Source: Tannerella serpentiformis
Lineage (GTDB): Bacteria > Bacteroidota > Bacteroidia > Bacteroidales > Tannerellaceae
Assembly: GCF_003033925.1 (NCBI RefSeq)
Contig: NZ_CP028365.1
Coordinates: 682,001-746,000 of the forward strand
Length of the DNA: 64,000 nt
Reading direction: 5' to 3'
The notes under the pieces are model-generated. The model saw nothing but the letters and a program-made list of their open reading frames with translations. It was not told where the DNA came from and made no database searches. Each line of letters starts with the position of its first letter. Position 1 is the first letter of the stretch. Both the position numbers and the translations under genes were made by a program. Of the stretch, positions 17,719 through 27,604 are shown piece after piece.

Positions 17719-20538
17719 ATGACAAAAAGAACTACGCAGTTTTATCTGCTCACCCTCCTCTTTCTGCTCTGCACCGCCACCACGGCCCTGGCACAGCGAC
17801 GCGTGGAGGGACGCGTGGTAGACAACGAAACGGGTGAGACACTGCCCGGCGTGAACCTCGTCACCCGAAACGGGACGTATGCCGTCACCGACGAAAAGGG
17901 TACCTACAACTTGTCCATCACACGGGGCGACTCGGTCACCGTCTCCTATGTCGGCTATGAGCCGCAGACCCTCCCCGCCTTTTACCTCATCGACCATCAC
18001 GAGATCCGCCTGAAGACGGGCGCAGAGCTTCGCGAGGTGGTCGTCACCGCCAGTATCGCCAGCGCACGCAACGCCAAGGCCGTCGGATCGAAGATCGACA
18101 AGGTGGACGTGGAGCGGCTCATGGATCAGGGCACAGGCTCGAACCTGGCCGACATTATCGACGGACGCATCAGCGGTGTGCAGATGTTCCAATCTAACGG
18201 TAAGGTGGGTATGCCCATCCGCTTCAACATGCGCAGCGGCGCTACGCTCAGCATGGACCGCGACCCGATCATCTACGTCGACGGTGTGCGCTACAATAAC
18301 TCCCATACGTCGGACATCAACACCTCGCAGGACGCCATGAGCTCCCTCAACGACCTGCCGCTGGAGGACATCGCCTCCATCGACGTTATCAAGGGTCCAG
18401 CCGCCGCAGCCTCCTACGGCGCCGAGGCGGCCAACGGTGTCATCGTCATCACCACCAAGCGTCGCAGCTCGGCCGCAGCCGACGGCGGCAACCTGACGGG
18501 GACTGTCAAGTTCACCCAAGGCGTCAACACGTTAGCCCGCCGATACACGCAGTTCGTCAACAACGACGACATCAATAACTTCTTCGTCAACGGCAACATC
18601 ACCCGCGTCTACGCCAACCTATCCAAGCGGTTCGCGCCCGGCAACCAGCTCTATTTCTCGCTCGACGAGAACCACACCGCCGGTATCATCCCCGGCAACC
18701 GCGACGTGCGCCACGCCCTCATGGCCGCCTACGACGTGACCCAAGATAAGTTCGGCATGAACGTCAGCTTGCGTTACATCAACGGCTCGCTCAGCCTGCC
18801 GCAGACGGCGCAGGGAAAGAACGATGCGATCTGGAACCTTATGCGCACGCAGAAGCCGTGGGGCTACGTCAGTGAACGCACCTGGCGCGCACAGTCGTGG
18901 ACGTACGACAACGACCGCGTCATCGGTCAAGCCCGCCTCAGCTACCTCTTGCCCGGCGCTGTGAAGGTCGAGACGCTCCTCGGTATGGACGTGAACTTCA
19001 TCCGCGGTGAATACTTGCTGCCCTACGGCTACCTGCTCAACACGAACGACAAGGGTGCGCGCAACGTCAGCAACCGTCGCAACTCAACGCTCAACTGGGA
19101 CATCAAGGCCAACCGTCGCTTCGACCTCGGTGGCGGATGGCAGACTACCCTGACGCTCCTCTCGCAGATCGTCCGCCGCTACGAGACGGTCAACACCGTC
19201 TCCACAAGCGTCTTCAGCGGCAACGTCACGCAGCTCTCGGCCGCGTCCGAGAAGCAAGTCAGTGAGTCGGACTTTGAGCAGCGCACATGGGGACTCTACG
19301 GCGAGGCGTTCTTCAACTATCGCAACACGCTCTTCATCAACGCCGGCCTCCGCCGCGACGCCTCGAACCTGATCGGCGCCAACGTGGCCAGCATCTATTA
19401 TCCCTCGCTCAGCGTATCGTACAACCAACAGGCCTTCAAGTGGCGCGCCGCCTATGGCGAGTCGGGTCGCCTGCCTTACCCCACCGACGCCCACACGGCC
19501 TACGCCCTGACCGGTAGCTCGGCCTACGGTCCGCTCGTGGCGCCCTCCACGCAGGGCAATCCCAACATCCGCCCCGAACGCATGCGCGAGATCGAGCTGG
19601 GTACGGACGTCAACCTGAAGCGCCATCGCATCGGCCTCTCGCTCTATGGCCAATTCACCTCAGACGCCATCATCTACGTGCCCCTGCGCAGCTCCCTCGG
19701 CTGGCTCGGTTCGCGCCCGGAGAACATCGGTAGTGTGCGCGGCTACGGCTTTGAGCTGAACTGGAACGGCACCGTCTGGGAGAATCGCAGCGCAGGCAAC
19801 GCCCTCGACCTCTTCGTCAGTGTGAACGGACAAACGAACGAGGTGACGAACACCGGCGGCCGCACGATCGAGAACTTGCCCAACGTGATCAAAGAGGGTC
19901 AGCCGGCCTACGCCTTCTATTATAAAAAGGTAGAGGGCGCGCGCTACGATGCCAAAGGCGTCTACAAGGGTGCGCAGGAGAGCAAGGAGTATGAATATCT
20001 CGGCAAACCCTTCCCGACGCTCAACGGCGCGGTGGGCTTTGAGCTGAAGCTGTTCCATAACCTCACCTTCAACGCCCGCGTGAACTACGCCGCCGGCGCA
20101 TCGGTCTACAACCAGAGCTTCTACAACGTGGCCGGCTTGGGCGATAACCTTAAGAAGCGCGAAGACCTCAAGGCCGCGCTCGCCAAGGAGACGCCGGGCA
20201 CGGACGCTTATCGCGCTACGGCCGAACAGCTGGCGCACACGGAGCGCAATCGCGATAACTACATCGAGAAGGCCGACTTCATCCGCCTCAGCAGCCTCTC
20301 CGCGGGCTACGACTTCAGCTCGCCCGTGCGTCGGGCCACGCATCAGCTGATCAAGACGTGTCGCCTGATGCTCTCGGCGCAGAACCTCATCCTCATCACC
20401 AACTACAGCGGCGCCGAGCCGCAGATCGAGGCCAACGGCGGCACACGCCAGACGCGTGGCATCGGCAGCCTCTCGCGCGACATCACCAACGCCCCCGCGC
20501 CGCGCTCATTCACCGCTTCACTCACCATCGGATTCTAA
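17719..20538 (+). CDS. SusC/RagA-family TonB-linked outer-membrane transporter (pair 1)
   Basis: The 939-residue protein has a signal peptide (about 1-26, ending LAQ) and a carboxypeptidase-regulatory-like domain (RRVEGRVVDNETGETLPGVN). The TonB plug follows, with the SusC-type segment VDGVRYNN and DIASIDVIKGPAAAASYGAE, then a 22-strand barrel ending in Phe. It imports a nutrient together with the SusD-like lipoprotein encoded four bases downstream. It is short for the family (usually about 1000 residues), as in RagA relatives for peptides. No sugar enzymes, sigma or anti-sigma genes lie nearby, so the substrate cannot be named. Confidence 0.93.
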   Translation: MTKRTTQFYLLTLLFLLCTATTALAQRRVEGRVVDNETGETLPGVNLVTRNGTYAVTDEKGTYNLSITRGDSVTVSYVGYEPQTLPAFYLIDHHEIRLKTGAELREVVVTASIASARNAKAVGSKIDKVDVERLMDQGTGSNLADIIDGRISGVQMFQSNGKVGMPIRFNMRSGATLSMDRDPIIYVDGVRYNNSHTSDINTSQDAMSSLNDLPLEDIASIDVIKGPAAAASYGAEAANGVIVITTKRRSSAAADGGNLTGTVKFTQGVNTLARRYTQFVNNDDINNFFVNGNITRVYANLSKRFAPGNQLYFSLDENHTAGIIPGNRDVRHALMAAYDVTQDKFGMNVSLRYINGSLSLPQTAQGKNDAIWNLMRTQKPWGYVSERTWRAQSWTYDNDRVIGQARLSYLLPGAVKVETLLGMDVNFIRGEYLLPYGYLLNTNDKGARNVSNRRNSTLNWDIKANRRFDLGGGWQTTLTLLSQIVRRYETVNTVSTSVFSGNVTQLSAASEKQVSESDFEQRTWGLYGEAFFNYRNTLFINAGLRRDASNLIGANVASIYYPSLSVSYNQQAFKWRAAYGESGRLPYPTDAHTAYALTGSSAYGPLVAPSTQGNPNIRPERMREIELGTDVNLKRHRIGLSLYGQFTSDAIIYVPLRSSLGWLGSRPENIGSVRGYGFELNWNGTVWENRSAGNALDLFVSVNGQTNEVTNTGGRTIENLPNVIKEGQPAYAFYYKKVEGARYDAKGVYKGAQESKEYEYLGKPFPTLNGAVGFELKLFHNLTFNARVNYAAGASVYNQSFYNVAGLGDNLKKREDLKAALAKETPGTDAYRATAEQLAHTERNRDNYIEKADFIRLSSLSAGYDFSSPVRRATHQLIKTCRLMLSAQNLILITNYSGAEPQIEANGGTRQTRGIGSLSRDITNAPAPRSFTASLTIGF

Positions 20539-20559
20539 ACAATGACACAGACAGACATA

Positions 20560-21831
20560 ATGAAGAACCTCCGCTATATCCTCCTTTCGGCCGTCGCCCT
20601 CGTCACCCTGGCCGGCTGCGACAAATGGATCGACAACGCCAAGACACCCTCCAACTCGCTCACGTACGACGACCTGCGCCGACCCGGCATGATGGCCTCC
20701 GTCAAAGGCAAGACCCTCACCGACGGCGCCCTCACGGCCAACGTCAAGACACTGGCCGGACAGGCCTCCTCGGCCGCCTTCATGGCCCTCGGTGCGATGA
20801 CCGACGAGCTGACACCGACGAAGGTGCCCAACGCCCTCGTCTATAAAGCCCTCAGCGACGACAACGCCTCCTCTGCGGGTGGCGAGGCCGACGGCGTCTT
20901 TAACAGTCTCCAGAACCTCCGCGCCCGCGCCGAAGAGCTCCTCGCCATCGAGGCCTCGACGGAAGATGACGGCTCGGCAGGGTACGAGATCGTCCGTGCC
21001 TATGCCCGCCACACGGGCCATCTCTATGCCGGCTATGCCTACAAGCTGCTGGCCGACTGCTTCTCGTCGAACCCCTCGGCGGCTGGCGAGGTGCCCGTGA
21101 ACGGTAAAAACCTCACCCACGAGGCGCTCTACGCCGAGGCCATCACACACCTCCAGGCAGCTGTCCGCGAGGCCGACGCCGAGGTGCTCCGCGGCATGGG
21201 TGGTGCCTTCAATCGCGACCTGGCCGTGGGCAGCGCCGAAGCCTTGCTCTGCAAACTCTACATGAGTCGCGGGCAGTACGCCGAAGCCTCTGCCCACCTC
21301 GATGCCGCCCTCGGCGAAAAGGCCACGATGCAGATCGTCTACAACGTCAACGGCTCGCCCAACGGCCTCTATTCGACCCTCGGCGAGACGGCCCGCGACG
21401 TGGAGGTCGACGCCGACATCGTCAACAGCCTGCGCAACGACGCCGAGCGGAAGGCTGTCCCCACGGCCACGAACAAGGAGGGCAACCGCTACCTCACCAA
21501 CCTGCAACGCCATAGCCCGTTGACCATCACCGATGGCGCCGAGATGCTCCTCATTCGCGCCGAGTTGATCGTCCGCGGCGTGCGCACGGGCGACGCCCTG
21601 GCCACCGTCAACCGCGTCATCACGACCTACGACGCCGCCTCGGCGCTGACCACCCAGCCCACCCTCAGCGACATCGACCACCTGCGCCGCGTCTACCTCT
21701 TCCTCCGCGGTGAGCGCACCCTCGACTATCGCCGTGGCCTCACCACCGCCGCCAAGCAGCAGACTTGGCAGGCGCGTCGCCTGAAGTGGATGCCGCTCCC
21801 CGAAAATGAGACGGAGCGACCGAACAACTAA
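20560..21831 (+). CDS. SusD/RagB-like surface lipoprotein (pair 1)
   Basis: The start is taken at ATG 20560 (MKNLRYILLSAVALVTLAGC), which gives a clean lipoprotein signal with the lipobox LAGC; an in-frame ATG lies at 20542. The mature protein of about 400 residues is helical with TPR-like segments (EALYAEAITHLQAAVREADA, AEALLCKLYMSRGQYAEA) and ends with the SusD-like pattern YLFLRGERTLDYRRGL. It should cap the SusC barrel and bind substrate at the cell surface. It is somewhat short and diverged for SusD, closer in style to the SusD-like groups paired with short SusC proteins. Confidence 0.85.
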   Translation: MKNLRYILLSAVALVTLAGCDKWIDNAKTPSNSLTYDDLRRPGMMASVKGKTLTDGALTANVKTLAGQASSAAFMALGAMTDELTPTKVPNALVYKALSDDNASSAGGEADGVFNSLQNLRARAEELLAIEASTEDDGSAGYEIVRAYARHTGHLYAGYAYKLLADCFSSNPSAAGEVPVNGKNLTHEALYAEAITHLQAAVREADAEVLRGMGGAFNRDLAVGSAEALLCKLYMSRGQYAEASAHLDAALGEKATMQIVYNVNGSPNGLYSTLGETARDVEVDADIVNSLRNDAERKAVPTATNKEGNRYLTNLQRHSPLTITDGAEMLLIRAELIVRGVRTGDALATVNRVITTYDAASALTTQPTLSDIDHLRRVYLFLRGERTLDYRRGLTTAAKQQTWQARRLKWMPLPENETERPNN

Positions 21832-21846
21832 AGACGGACCAGCGAC

Positions 21847-21886
21847 AAACGGCCGGGTGCACAAAGGGGCATTCGGCCGTTTCTCT
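21847..21886 (+). terminator. Terminator of SusC/SusD operon 1
   Basis: AAACGGCCG (21847-21855) pairs with CGGCCGTTT (21874-21882); the T run is short. Confidence 0.65.
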
Positions 21887-21929
21887 TCGTTGTTCGTTCT
21901 TGAGTGATCCGTCTTCTGTTTGCTTCCGT

Positions 21930-22245
21930 CGTCCTGCCACGGGATGGCGCCTCAATGGTCATTTAGGCCTCGTCCCGCCGCGGGATGGCGTCTCAATGGT
22001 CATTTAGGCCTCGTCCCGCCGCGGGATGGCGTCTCAATGGTCATTTTGATCTCGTCCCGCCACGGGATGGCGCCTCAACGGCCATTTTGATCTCGTCCCG
22101 CCGCGGGATGGCGTCTCAATGGTCATTTTGATCTCGTCCCGCCACGGGATGGCGTCTCAACGGCCATTTTGATCTCGTCCCGCCACGGGATGGCGTCTCA
22201 ACGGTCATTTTGATCTCGTCCCGCCGCGGGACGAAGCCTATTTCC
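21930..22245. repeat. Array 4: 41-bp tandem units
   Basis: GGGATGG recurs every 41 bp (21941, 21982, 22023, 22064 and on). Each unit has the palindrome CCCGCCGCGGG or its CCCGCCACGGG variant, joined by CGTCTCAATGGTCATTTTGAT-like spacers that vary by a few bases. It fills the gap between SusD pair 1 and the small lipoprotein gene. Confidence 0.9.
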
Positions 22246-22289
22246 TGCTATTCATGCCCCCTCTATGTCCAAAGCCCTTGCAGCCTATG

Positions 22290-22297
22290 TATCTTTG
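22290..22297 (+). promoter_or_regulatory. -7 box for the small lipoprotein
   Basis: TATCTTTG, with a leader of about 27 nt to the ATG at 22330. Confidence 0.65.
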
Positions 22298-22329
22298 CCC
22301 CCAGATTTTAATTTCTACATGACAAGACA

Positions 22330-22773
22330 ATGAAGAAAGTATTTATCACAGTGATCAGCATGCTGGCCTTGGCCGCATGTAATAACAACGCCCAGCAGCA
22401 AGACACTGCCGCCGCCGATTCTACCGCGCAGGCGCAGGAAGCCCCCGCCACAGGAGGCGACCGCGACGAGCACGGTTGCATCCCCTCGGCCGGACAGTCG
22501 TGGAGCCAGCTGCGCCAAGAATGTGTGCAAGTCTTCGAGGTCGGCACCCGCCTGAACCCCGTAGAAAAGAAAGAGGGCGAAGCCGTCATCAGCGCCTTCG
22601 TACTCTTCAACGACGACCGCTCGAAAGCCGAGATCTTCCTGCCCAACAGCGACGTGGAATCCATCATCCTCGACAAGGCAGCCGATGGCACCTATAAGGC
22701 CGATCGCTATGCCTTCAACGACGCTGAACAGGCACTTTATGTGGACGGTAAAAAGGCTTTCGTGAAAGAATGA
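22330..22773 (+). CDS. Small lipoprotein, Bacteroidales type
   Basis: The 147-residue protein has the lipobox LALAAC (Cys17) followed by an Asn/Gln/Ala-rich linker. A compact domain begins at about residue 45 with a conserved-looking stretch HGCIPSAGQSWSQLRQECVQ. Two cysteines there (in GCIP and QECV) could form a disulfide. The rest is predicted beta (AVISAFVLFNDDRSKAEIFL). Similar lipoproteins are widespread in Porphyromonas and Bacteroides but have no known function. It has its own promoter and stands alone. Confidence 0.75.
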   Translation: MKKVFITVISMLALAACNNNAQQQDTAAADSTAQAQEAPATGGDRDEHGCIPSAGQSWSQLRQECVQVFEVGTRLNPVEKKEGEAVISAFVLFNDDRSKAEIFLPNSDVESIILDKAADGTYKADRYAFNDAEQALYVDGKKAFVKE

Positions 22774-22931
22774 TGAGGCAGCCCCAAGGAATCGACGCTC
22801 GGACAGTCGGGGCAATGCTCTTTTATGCAGAAGGACGAGACATTCACCCTCTCGCCTCGTTTTCCCCCTCCCCACTCTCCTTCAAACTACCTCAAACTAA
22901 ATCCTATTCAACCTACTAATATCAATCCACT

Positions 22932-23444
22932 ATGAGTTACGTACATCTCTACACCGGCAACGGCAAGGGTAAGACCACCGCTGCCATTGGATTGGCCCTC
23001 CGCGCAGTCGGAGCCGGTCGACGTGTTTACATCGCACAGTTCGTCAAAGGCCAGCGATACGGCGAAATAGCCTACATCGACCGCCGCATCCCCACCATCA
23101 CCACCCACCGCTACGGCTCGGAGTGCTTCATCGAGCGCAAACCCACACCGGACGACATCAGTCGTGCCGCCGAGGGGCTCGAGGAGGTTCGGCGCATACT
23201 CCACAACGGCCGCTATGGGCTCGTGATCCTTGACGAAGCTACCATCGCCATCTACTTCGGTCTCTTCACCTCCGCCGAACTCATCGACGCCATCAACGAC
23301 CGTCACCCCGACACGGAAGTTGTCATCACCGGTCGCTATGCTACGCCCGACCTCATCGCCGCCGCTGACCTCGTCACCGACATGCAGGAGGTGAAGCATT
23401 ACTACACCCTCGGCGTCGAGGCCCGGCCGGGCATCGAGTGCTGA
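22932..23444 (+). CDS. cobO: Cob(I)yrinic acid a,c-diamide adenosyltransferase (CobO/BtuR type)
   Basis: The enzyme transfers the adenosyl group of ATP to Co(I) corrinoids, making coenzyme B12 or salvaging cobinamide. The 170-residue protein begins with HLYTGNGKGKTTAAIGLALR, the reversed-type P-loop of this family, followed by the FVKGQRYGE substrate loop. LVILDEATIAIYFGLF is the Walker B-like segment. It is slightly short but complete. No other cobalamin gene is in the window. The DUF488 gene follows by 15 bp and is likely cotranscribed. Confidence 0.92.
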   Translation: MSYVHLYTGNGKGKTTAAIGLALRAVGAGRRVYIAQFVKGQRYGEIAYIDRRIPTITTHRYGSECFIERKPTPDDISRAAEGLEEVRRILHNGRYGLVILDEATIAIYFGLFTSAELIDAINDRHPDTEVVITGRYATPDLIAAADLVTDMQEVKHYYTLGVEARPGIEC

Positions 23445-23459
23445 CACACGCCCTGCGCC

Positions 23460-24002
23460 ATGTCGCAACCTGAGCGCGTGGTCTACACCATCGGCCACTC
23501 CACCCACCCGATCGAGGTCTTCATCGCCATGCTACGATCGTTCGACGTCCGCCTACTGGTCGACATCCGCGGCCTACCGGGCTCGAACAAGTATCCGCAG
23601 TACAATCAGGAGGCCCTGCAAGCGTCGCTCCCCGCGAGCGGCATTGCCTACCTCCACCTCCCCGATCTGGGCGGGCGCCGACGGGTGCACCGCGATTCGC
23701 ACAACACGCGCTGGCGCAACGCCTCCTTCCGCGCCTATGCGGATTATATGGAGACCGACGACTTTGCCCGCGGCATCGCCCGCCTTATGGATGAGGCGGA
23801 GCGCCAACCGACGGCCTACTTCTGCGCCGAGGCCGTCTGGTGGCGCTGTCACCGCTCACTCGTTTCGGACTATCTCAAGGCCCACGGCTGGCGAGTGATG
23901 CACATCACCGGCGTGGGCCGTGCCGAGGAGCATCCCTACACACAGGCCGCCCGCGTGGTCGGCAACCGAGTCTACTATTCCGACCCGGGTCTCTTTGATT
24001 AA
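23460..24002 (+). CDS. DUF488 domain protein
   Basis: The 180-residue cytosolic protein has the family hallmarks: YTIGHSTHPIEVFIAMLRSF at the start, DIRGLPGSNKYPQYNQEAL, and the Cys/His motif CAEAVWWRCHRSLVSDYL. Family function is unknown; the conserved Cys-x-His-Arg region suggests nucleotide or metal binding. It is 15 bp downstream of cobO. It ends at a terminator shared with the convergent outer-membrane protein gene. Confidence 0.9.
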   Translation: MSQPERVVYTIGHSTHPIEVFIAMLRSFDVRLLVDIRGLPGSNKYPQYNQEALQASLPASGIAYLHLPDLGGRRRVHRDSHNTRWRNASFRAYADYMETDDFARGIARLMDEAERQPTAYFCAEAVWWRCHRSLVSDYLKAHGWRVMHITGVGRAEEHPYTQAARVVGNRVYYSDPGLFD

Positions 24003-24027
24003 CGAATAACGAACCGCTAAAAAGGAA

Positions 24028-24075
24028 AAGTCCTGTCGGCGGGAGGCGAACACCTCCTCTGCCGGCAGGACTTCT
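24028..24075. terminator. Bidirectional two-storey terminator
   Basis: AAGTCCTGTCGGC (24028-24040) pairs with GCCGGCAGGACTT (24061-24073), and the loop forms GGAGG/CCTCC. A- and T-rich flanks serve both convergent genes. Confidence 0.8.
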
Positions 24076-24088
24076 TGTATCTGTACTC

Positions 24089-26890
24089 TTAATCTCGTGG
24101 TCGACGGTCGCGGCCGCCCCGATCGGGTGGGCCGGGCATACGCATATCGGACGCGTTGGCCCCGCCCTTGAAGAGGCTGAAGCGGTAGATGAAGTGCAGC
24201 ATGACGTAACTGGAGAGCGTGTTGTACTCCGAGTAACGGATAGCCGTCGCCGTAGCGCTGTACGAGATGTTGCTGCGCTGGTGCAGGATGTCGTACATCT
24301 TCAGGCGGAGCATGCCGGCGTTGTTCTTCAGGAACGACTTCGAGGCGCCCGCGTTCCAGAGCCATTCGCGCTGCGAATAACCATCGGTGTAGCCTGAGTT
24401 GGTAGAGTAGGTGAGGTCGGACTCCAGTCGGAAGCCGAGTGGGAGGTAGAGCGTGAAGGCTGCGCTGCCGCCATAGTTGAGGGTGCTCAGGTCGCGGCCC
24501 GCGCTGAGGGTGTTGCGGGTGCGGTTATGGCGGATGTTGCCGTTGAGCTCGATGTCGGCCAGGGACGAACGGAAGCTGATGCCTGCGTGCTGCATAAGGA
24601 CGGTGGCCTGGCTCGTGTTGCGGGAGCCGTCGATGAAGCCGCCGGAGTGTCCATACCGGGCGTAGGTCATGGAGCTGAGCGTAAAGTGCTTGCCCGGCAG
24701 TGGGAGGTTGATGATCAGGCGGCCGTCGAGGTTGTAATTGCCATCGATGTTCTCGTAGGTGGTCTGGCGGCGACCCGTGAGGCGGTCGGTGGTGGTGCGG
24801 CTGACGATGTCGTTCAGCACATAGTTCACGCCGGCCATGAAGATGAATGCGGACTGTCTGTCGGGGACGAATTTGCCGAAGTGGAGGCGTAGGCTGTTCG
24901 TGTACGTGGGGCGGAGGTCCGGGTTACCGATCACGGTGTTGAGCGGGTCGGAGAGGTCGGCCACCGGCTGGAGCTGCGTCATGGAGGGCTGCTCGGTGCG
25001 GCCGTCGTAATCGAGGCGGAGGTCGGTGCGCTTGTCGAAGCGGATCCGCAGTTTGGCCGTCGGGGAGTAGTTGACGACGCTCCGGGAGAGGTCGTAGAGT
25101 GTCCGGCCGGCCACCTCGGTCACGGTGCGGGTCTGGGTGGGGTCGAAGTTGAGACCCAGGGTGAAGTCGTACTTCGGGCGGACCATCTTGAAGGAGAGGT
25201 TGAGGCGGTGCTCGGTCGCGTCGCTACGTGTGTTGCGGCCTGTCGTCGTGTCGGGCACGGTGTATTGGCCCTCCCCATCGATGAGGTAGGCGTCGCGGAG
25301 CAGCTCGCGGTGTGTCCGTCGGAGGCGATAGGAGAGATGCAGGAAGTTGGAGTGACCCAGCGGCTCAACCCACGCCACCTTGCCGCGCACGTTGTAGCCC
25401 CGAGTGTCGCTGTGCACCTGCTGGTCGATCGTTTCGGTAGAGTCGGCGAAGAGCAGGAAGCGCGTGTCGGAGCGATTCTGGGTGTTGTCGATCGATTGGT
25501 TGCCGCCGCCGGAGACGGAGAGCGTCAGCGTGCGGCCGCGACTGTTCAGCTTGCGGCTGACGTCGAGCTTGGCGGAGGCCGTCAGCGCGTGGCCGTCCAC
25601 ACGGGAGCGCGATCGGGAGGCGTTCACCGAGTCGAGGCTCCCGCTGAGGGTATGGGTCAGCTCCTCCGCGTCGGTGTGGGTCGTGCCATAGGAGAACTCC
25701 GGGCGGAAGATGACCTGCGTCAGCGAGTCCGGCTTCCACTCCATGTGCAGGTTGAAGCCCACGTTTCGCGTCCGGGTGTCGGAGGCGCTCTCGGCGTGGT
25801 CGAACGAGGTGCTATCGCCGGCCAGGATGTTCTGCCGGTCGGTCTTGGCCCGCGCCTCGTTGTCCGAACCGGAGAACCGGATGTTACCCCCGACGGTCAG
25901 ATCCTTCATTAGGCGCTTGCTGAAGTTCGTGCCCACGTTGCCGGACGACGTGATGCCATTCCCCGCGCCGAAGCCCCCGAACCGGTGCCGCCCGCCGCCC
26001 GGGCCACCGCCGAAGGCCGCCGCGGCAAAGTCCGTGAATCCCATGTTGTTCGTGTTATTGATCCCGCCCATGAGCGAGAACTGGTCGTCGTCGACGAACC
26101 GGTTCAACATCGTGTTCACGTCGTACCGCCCACGGCTGCCGGCCCCCGCAAAGGCGTTGCCGAACCACCCCTGCTTCATGCCGGGCTTCACCGTGAGGTT
26201 GATCACGGCCTCCGCGTCGCCGTCATCGAAGCCCGTAAGCATGGCCAGATCGCTCTTCTTCTCGTAGGTCTGCACCTTGTCGACGATCTGGGCCGGCAGG
26301 TTTTTGGAGGCCGCCTTGGGGTCGTCCGAGAAGAACTCCTTGCCGTCGACCAGTATCTTTTTGATCTCCTTTCCGTTCACCGTCACCGCGCCCTCAGCGC
26401 TCACCTCCACGCCCGGCATCTTCTTCAGCAGATCCTCAAGCACAGACCCTTCGGCCACCTTGTACGCGCTGGCGTTATACTCCACCGTGTCGTTTTTGAC
26501 CTGCACCTCCACGGCGCGGGCCGTCACCACGGCTTCGCCCAGCAGCACCCCGTCCTCGGTCATCGTCAGCCGGCCCACGTCCACGGGCGTCTTGCTGCCC
26601 GATATGTGCAGCCGTTGGTAAAGCGGGTCGAGCCCGACGTACGTCACGTGCAGCAGGTAGTCGCCCTGCCGGACGCCCATCAGGTCGAAGCGCCCCTCGC
26701 GGTCCGTGACGGTGCCCTTCACCATCGCGCTGTCCTTGACGTTCAGCAGCCTCACGGCCGCCATCTCCACACCCTCGGCCGGCTCGCCCGAGCGGACGAC
26801 GGTGCCCTTGATGTGGACTTGCGCCACCACTCCAGTGGCAGCCCCCAGCAGCAAGAGGCTCAAAAAAAGGATCGAAAATCGTTGTATCAT
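24089..26890 (-). CDS. Large outer-membrane beta-barrel protein with regulatory-like N-domain
   Basis: The 933-residue protein has a signal peptide (about 1-24) and a CarboxypepD-regulatory-like domain (VHIKGTVVRSGEPAEGVEMA). A TonB-plug-like region includes MPGVEVSAEGAVTVNGKEIK and VDGKEFFSDDPKAA, followed by an OMP_b-brl_3-type barrel. A Gly-rich loop (AFGGGPGGGRHRFGGFGAG) interrupts the first third, and the C-terminus is Asp/Arg/Pro-rich (GPPDRGGRDRRPRD) rather than the usual aromatic end. It is a TonB-dependent-receptor-like protein without a SusD partner, so the transported substrate is unknown. Confidence 0.88.
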   Translation of the reverse strand: MIQRFSILFLSLLLLGAATGVVAQVHIKGTVVRSGEPAEGVEMAAVRLLNVKDSAMVKGTVTDREGRFDLMGVRQGDYLLHVTYVGLDPLYQRLHISGSKTPVDVGRLTMTEDGVLLGEAVVTARAVEVQVKNDTVEYNASAYKVAEGSVLEDLLKKMPGVEVSAEGAVTVNGKEIKKILVDGKEFFSDDPKAASKNLPAQIVDKVQTYEKKSDLAMLTGFDDGDAEAVINLTVKPGMKQGWFGNAFAGAGSRGRYDVNTMLNRFVDDDQFSLMGGINNTNNMGFTDFAAAAFGGGPGGGRHRFGGFGAGNGITSSGNVGTNFSKRLMKDLTVGGNIRFSGSDNEARAKTDRQNILAGDSTSFDHAESASDTRTRNVGFNLHMEWKPDSLTQVIFRPEFSYGTTHTDAEELTHTLSGSLDSVNASRSRSRVDGHALTASAKLDVSRKLNSRGRTLTLSVSGGGNQSIDNTQNRSDTRFLLFADSTETIDQQVHSDTRGYNVRGKVAWVEPLGHSNFLHLSYRLRRTHRELLRDAYLIDGEGQYTVPDTTTGRNTRSDATEHRLNLSFKMVRPKYDFTLGLNFDPTQTRTVTEVAGRTLYDLSRSVVNYSPTAKLRIRFDKRTDLRLDYDGRTEQPSMTQLQPVADLSDPLNTVIGNPDLRPTYTNSLRLHFGKFVPDRQSAFIFMAGVNYVLNDIVSRTTTDRLTGRRQTTYENIDGNYNLDGRLIINLPLPGKHFTLSSMTYARYGHSGGFIDGSRNTSQATVLMQHAGISFRSSLADIELNGNIRHNRTRNTLSAGRDLSTLNYGGSAAFTLYLPLGFRLESDLTYSTNSGYTDGYSQREWLWNAGASKSFLKNNAGMLRLKMYDILHQRSNISYSATATAIRYSEYNTLSSYVMLHFIYRFSLFKGGANASDMRMPGPPDRGGRDRRPRD

Positions 26891-26959
26891 CGTTTGTTTA
26901 CCTATAAATCGTGTGTCCTTCCGAGGCGCCCAAGCCCCGAAAGCGGGGCGATAGACGTC

Positions 26960-27395
26960 ATCCGTGGGCGATGGTTTAAGCCGTGCCCCTGTCGGAAAAT
27001 ACTATGGAAGCCGCCGTCCGTTGGGCGCTCTTCTCGGAAAATATTTTGGGAGCCGTTGTCCATCGGTCGCTCTTATTGGGGAGTACGTTACAGGCCGCTG
27101 CCTGTCACTCGCTCTCGTTTGGGAGTACGTTATGAGCCGCCGCCCGTCGGGCGCTCTCGTTTGGGAATACGTTATGAGCAGCTACCTGTTAGGCGCTCTC
27201 GTTTGGGAATACGTTATGAGCAGCTACCTGTTGGGCGCTCTCGTCGGATATTCCAATAAGAACCACCAACCGTCAGGCGCTCTCTCCGGAAAATATTTTG
27301 AGGACTCTATTCGGCCGGTCGCTCTCTTCAGAAAACAATTTGGGGACCACCAGCCGTCAGGCGCTGCTGTTGGAAAACATTTTGGGGACTCTTTT
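26960..27395. repeat. Array 5: 42-bp tandem units
   Basis: Units spaced 42 bp apart (for example GGGCGCTC-like words at 27023, 27065 and 27107) run from the start of the outer-membrane gene toward nhaA. A typical unit has GGAATACGTTATGAGCAGC followed by a variable end. A 208-codon open frame over 26964-27590 spans this and the next array and is only repeat. Confidence 0.85.
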
Positions 27396-27404
27396 CCCCG
27401 ATTA

Positions 27405-27585
27405 CGCATCATTGAAGGCCTCAACGAGTATGTGATTGCACAATTACACCCCATTGAAGACTTCAATAAGGGTGTGATCGTGAAATTACGCCACATTGAA
27501 GGCCTCAACGAGGATGTGATCGTGCAATTACGCTCCATTGAAGGTCTCAACGGGAGCGAAAGTGCGCCGGGAGTTCACGAAATAG
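27405..27585. repeat. Array 6: four 42-bp units of a second type
   Basis: CATTGAAGGCCTCAACGAGG-like units repeat about every 42 bp (near 27411, 27453, 27495, 27537), directly after Array 5 with a wholly different unit sequence. Confidence 0.85.
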
Positions 27586-27604
27586 AGTAAGAGAGGAGCT
27601 TTCT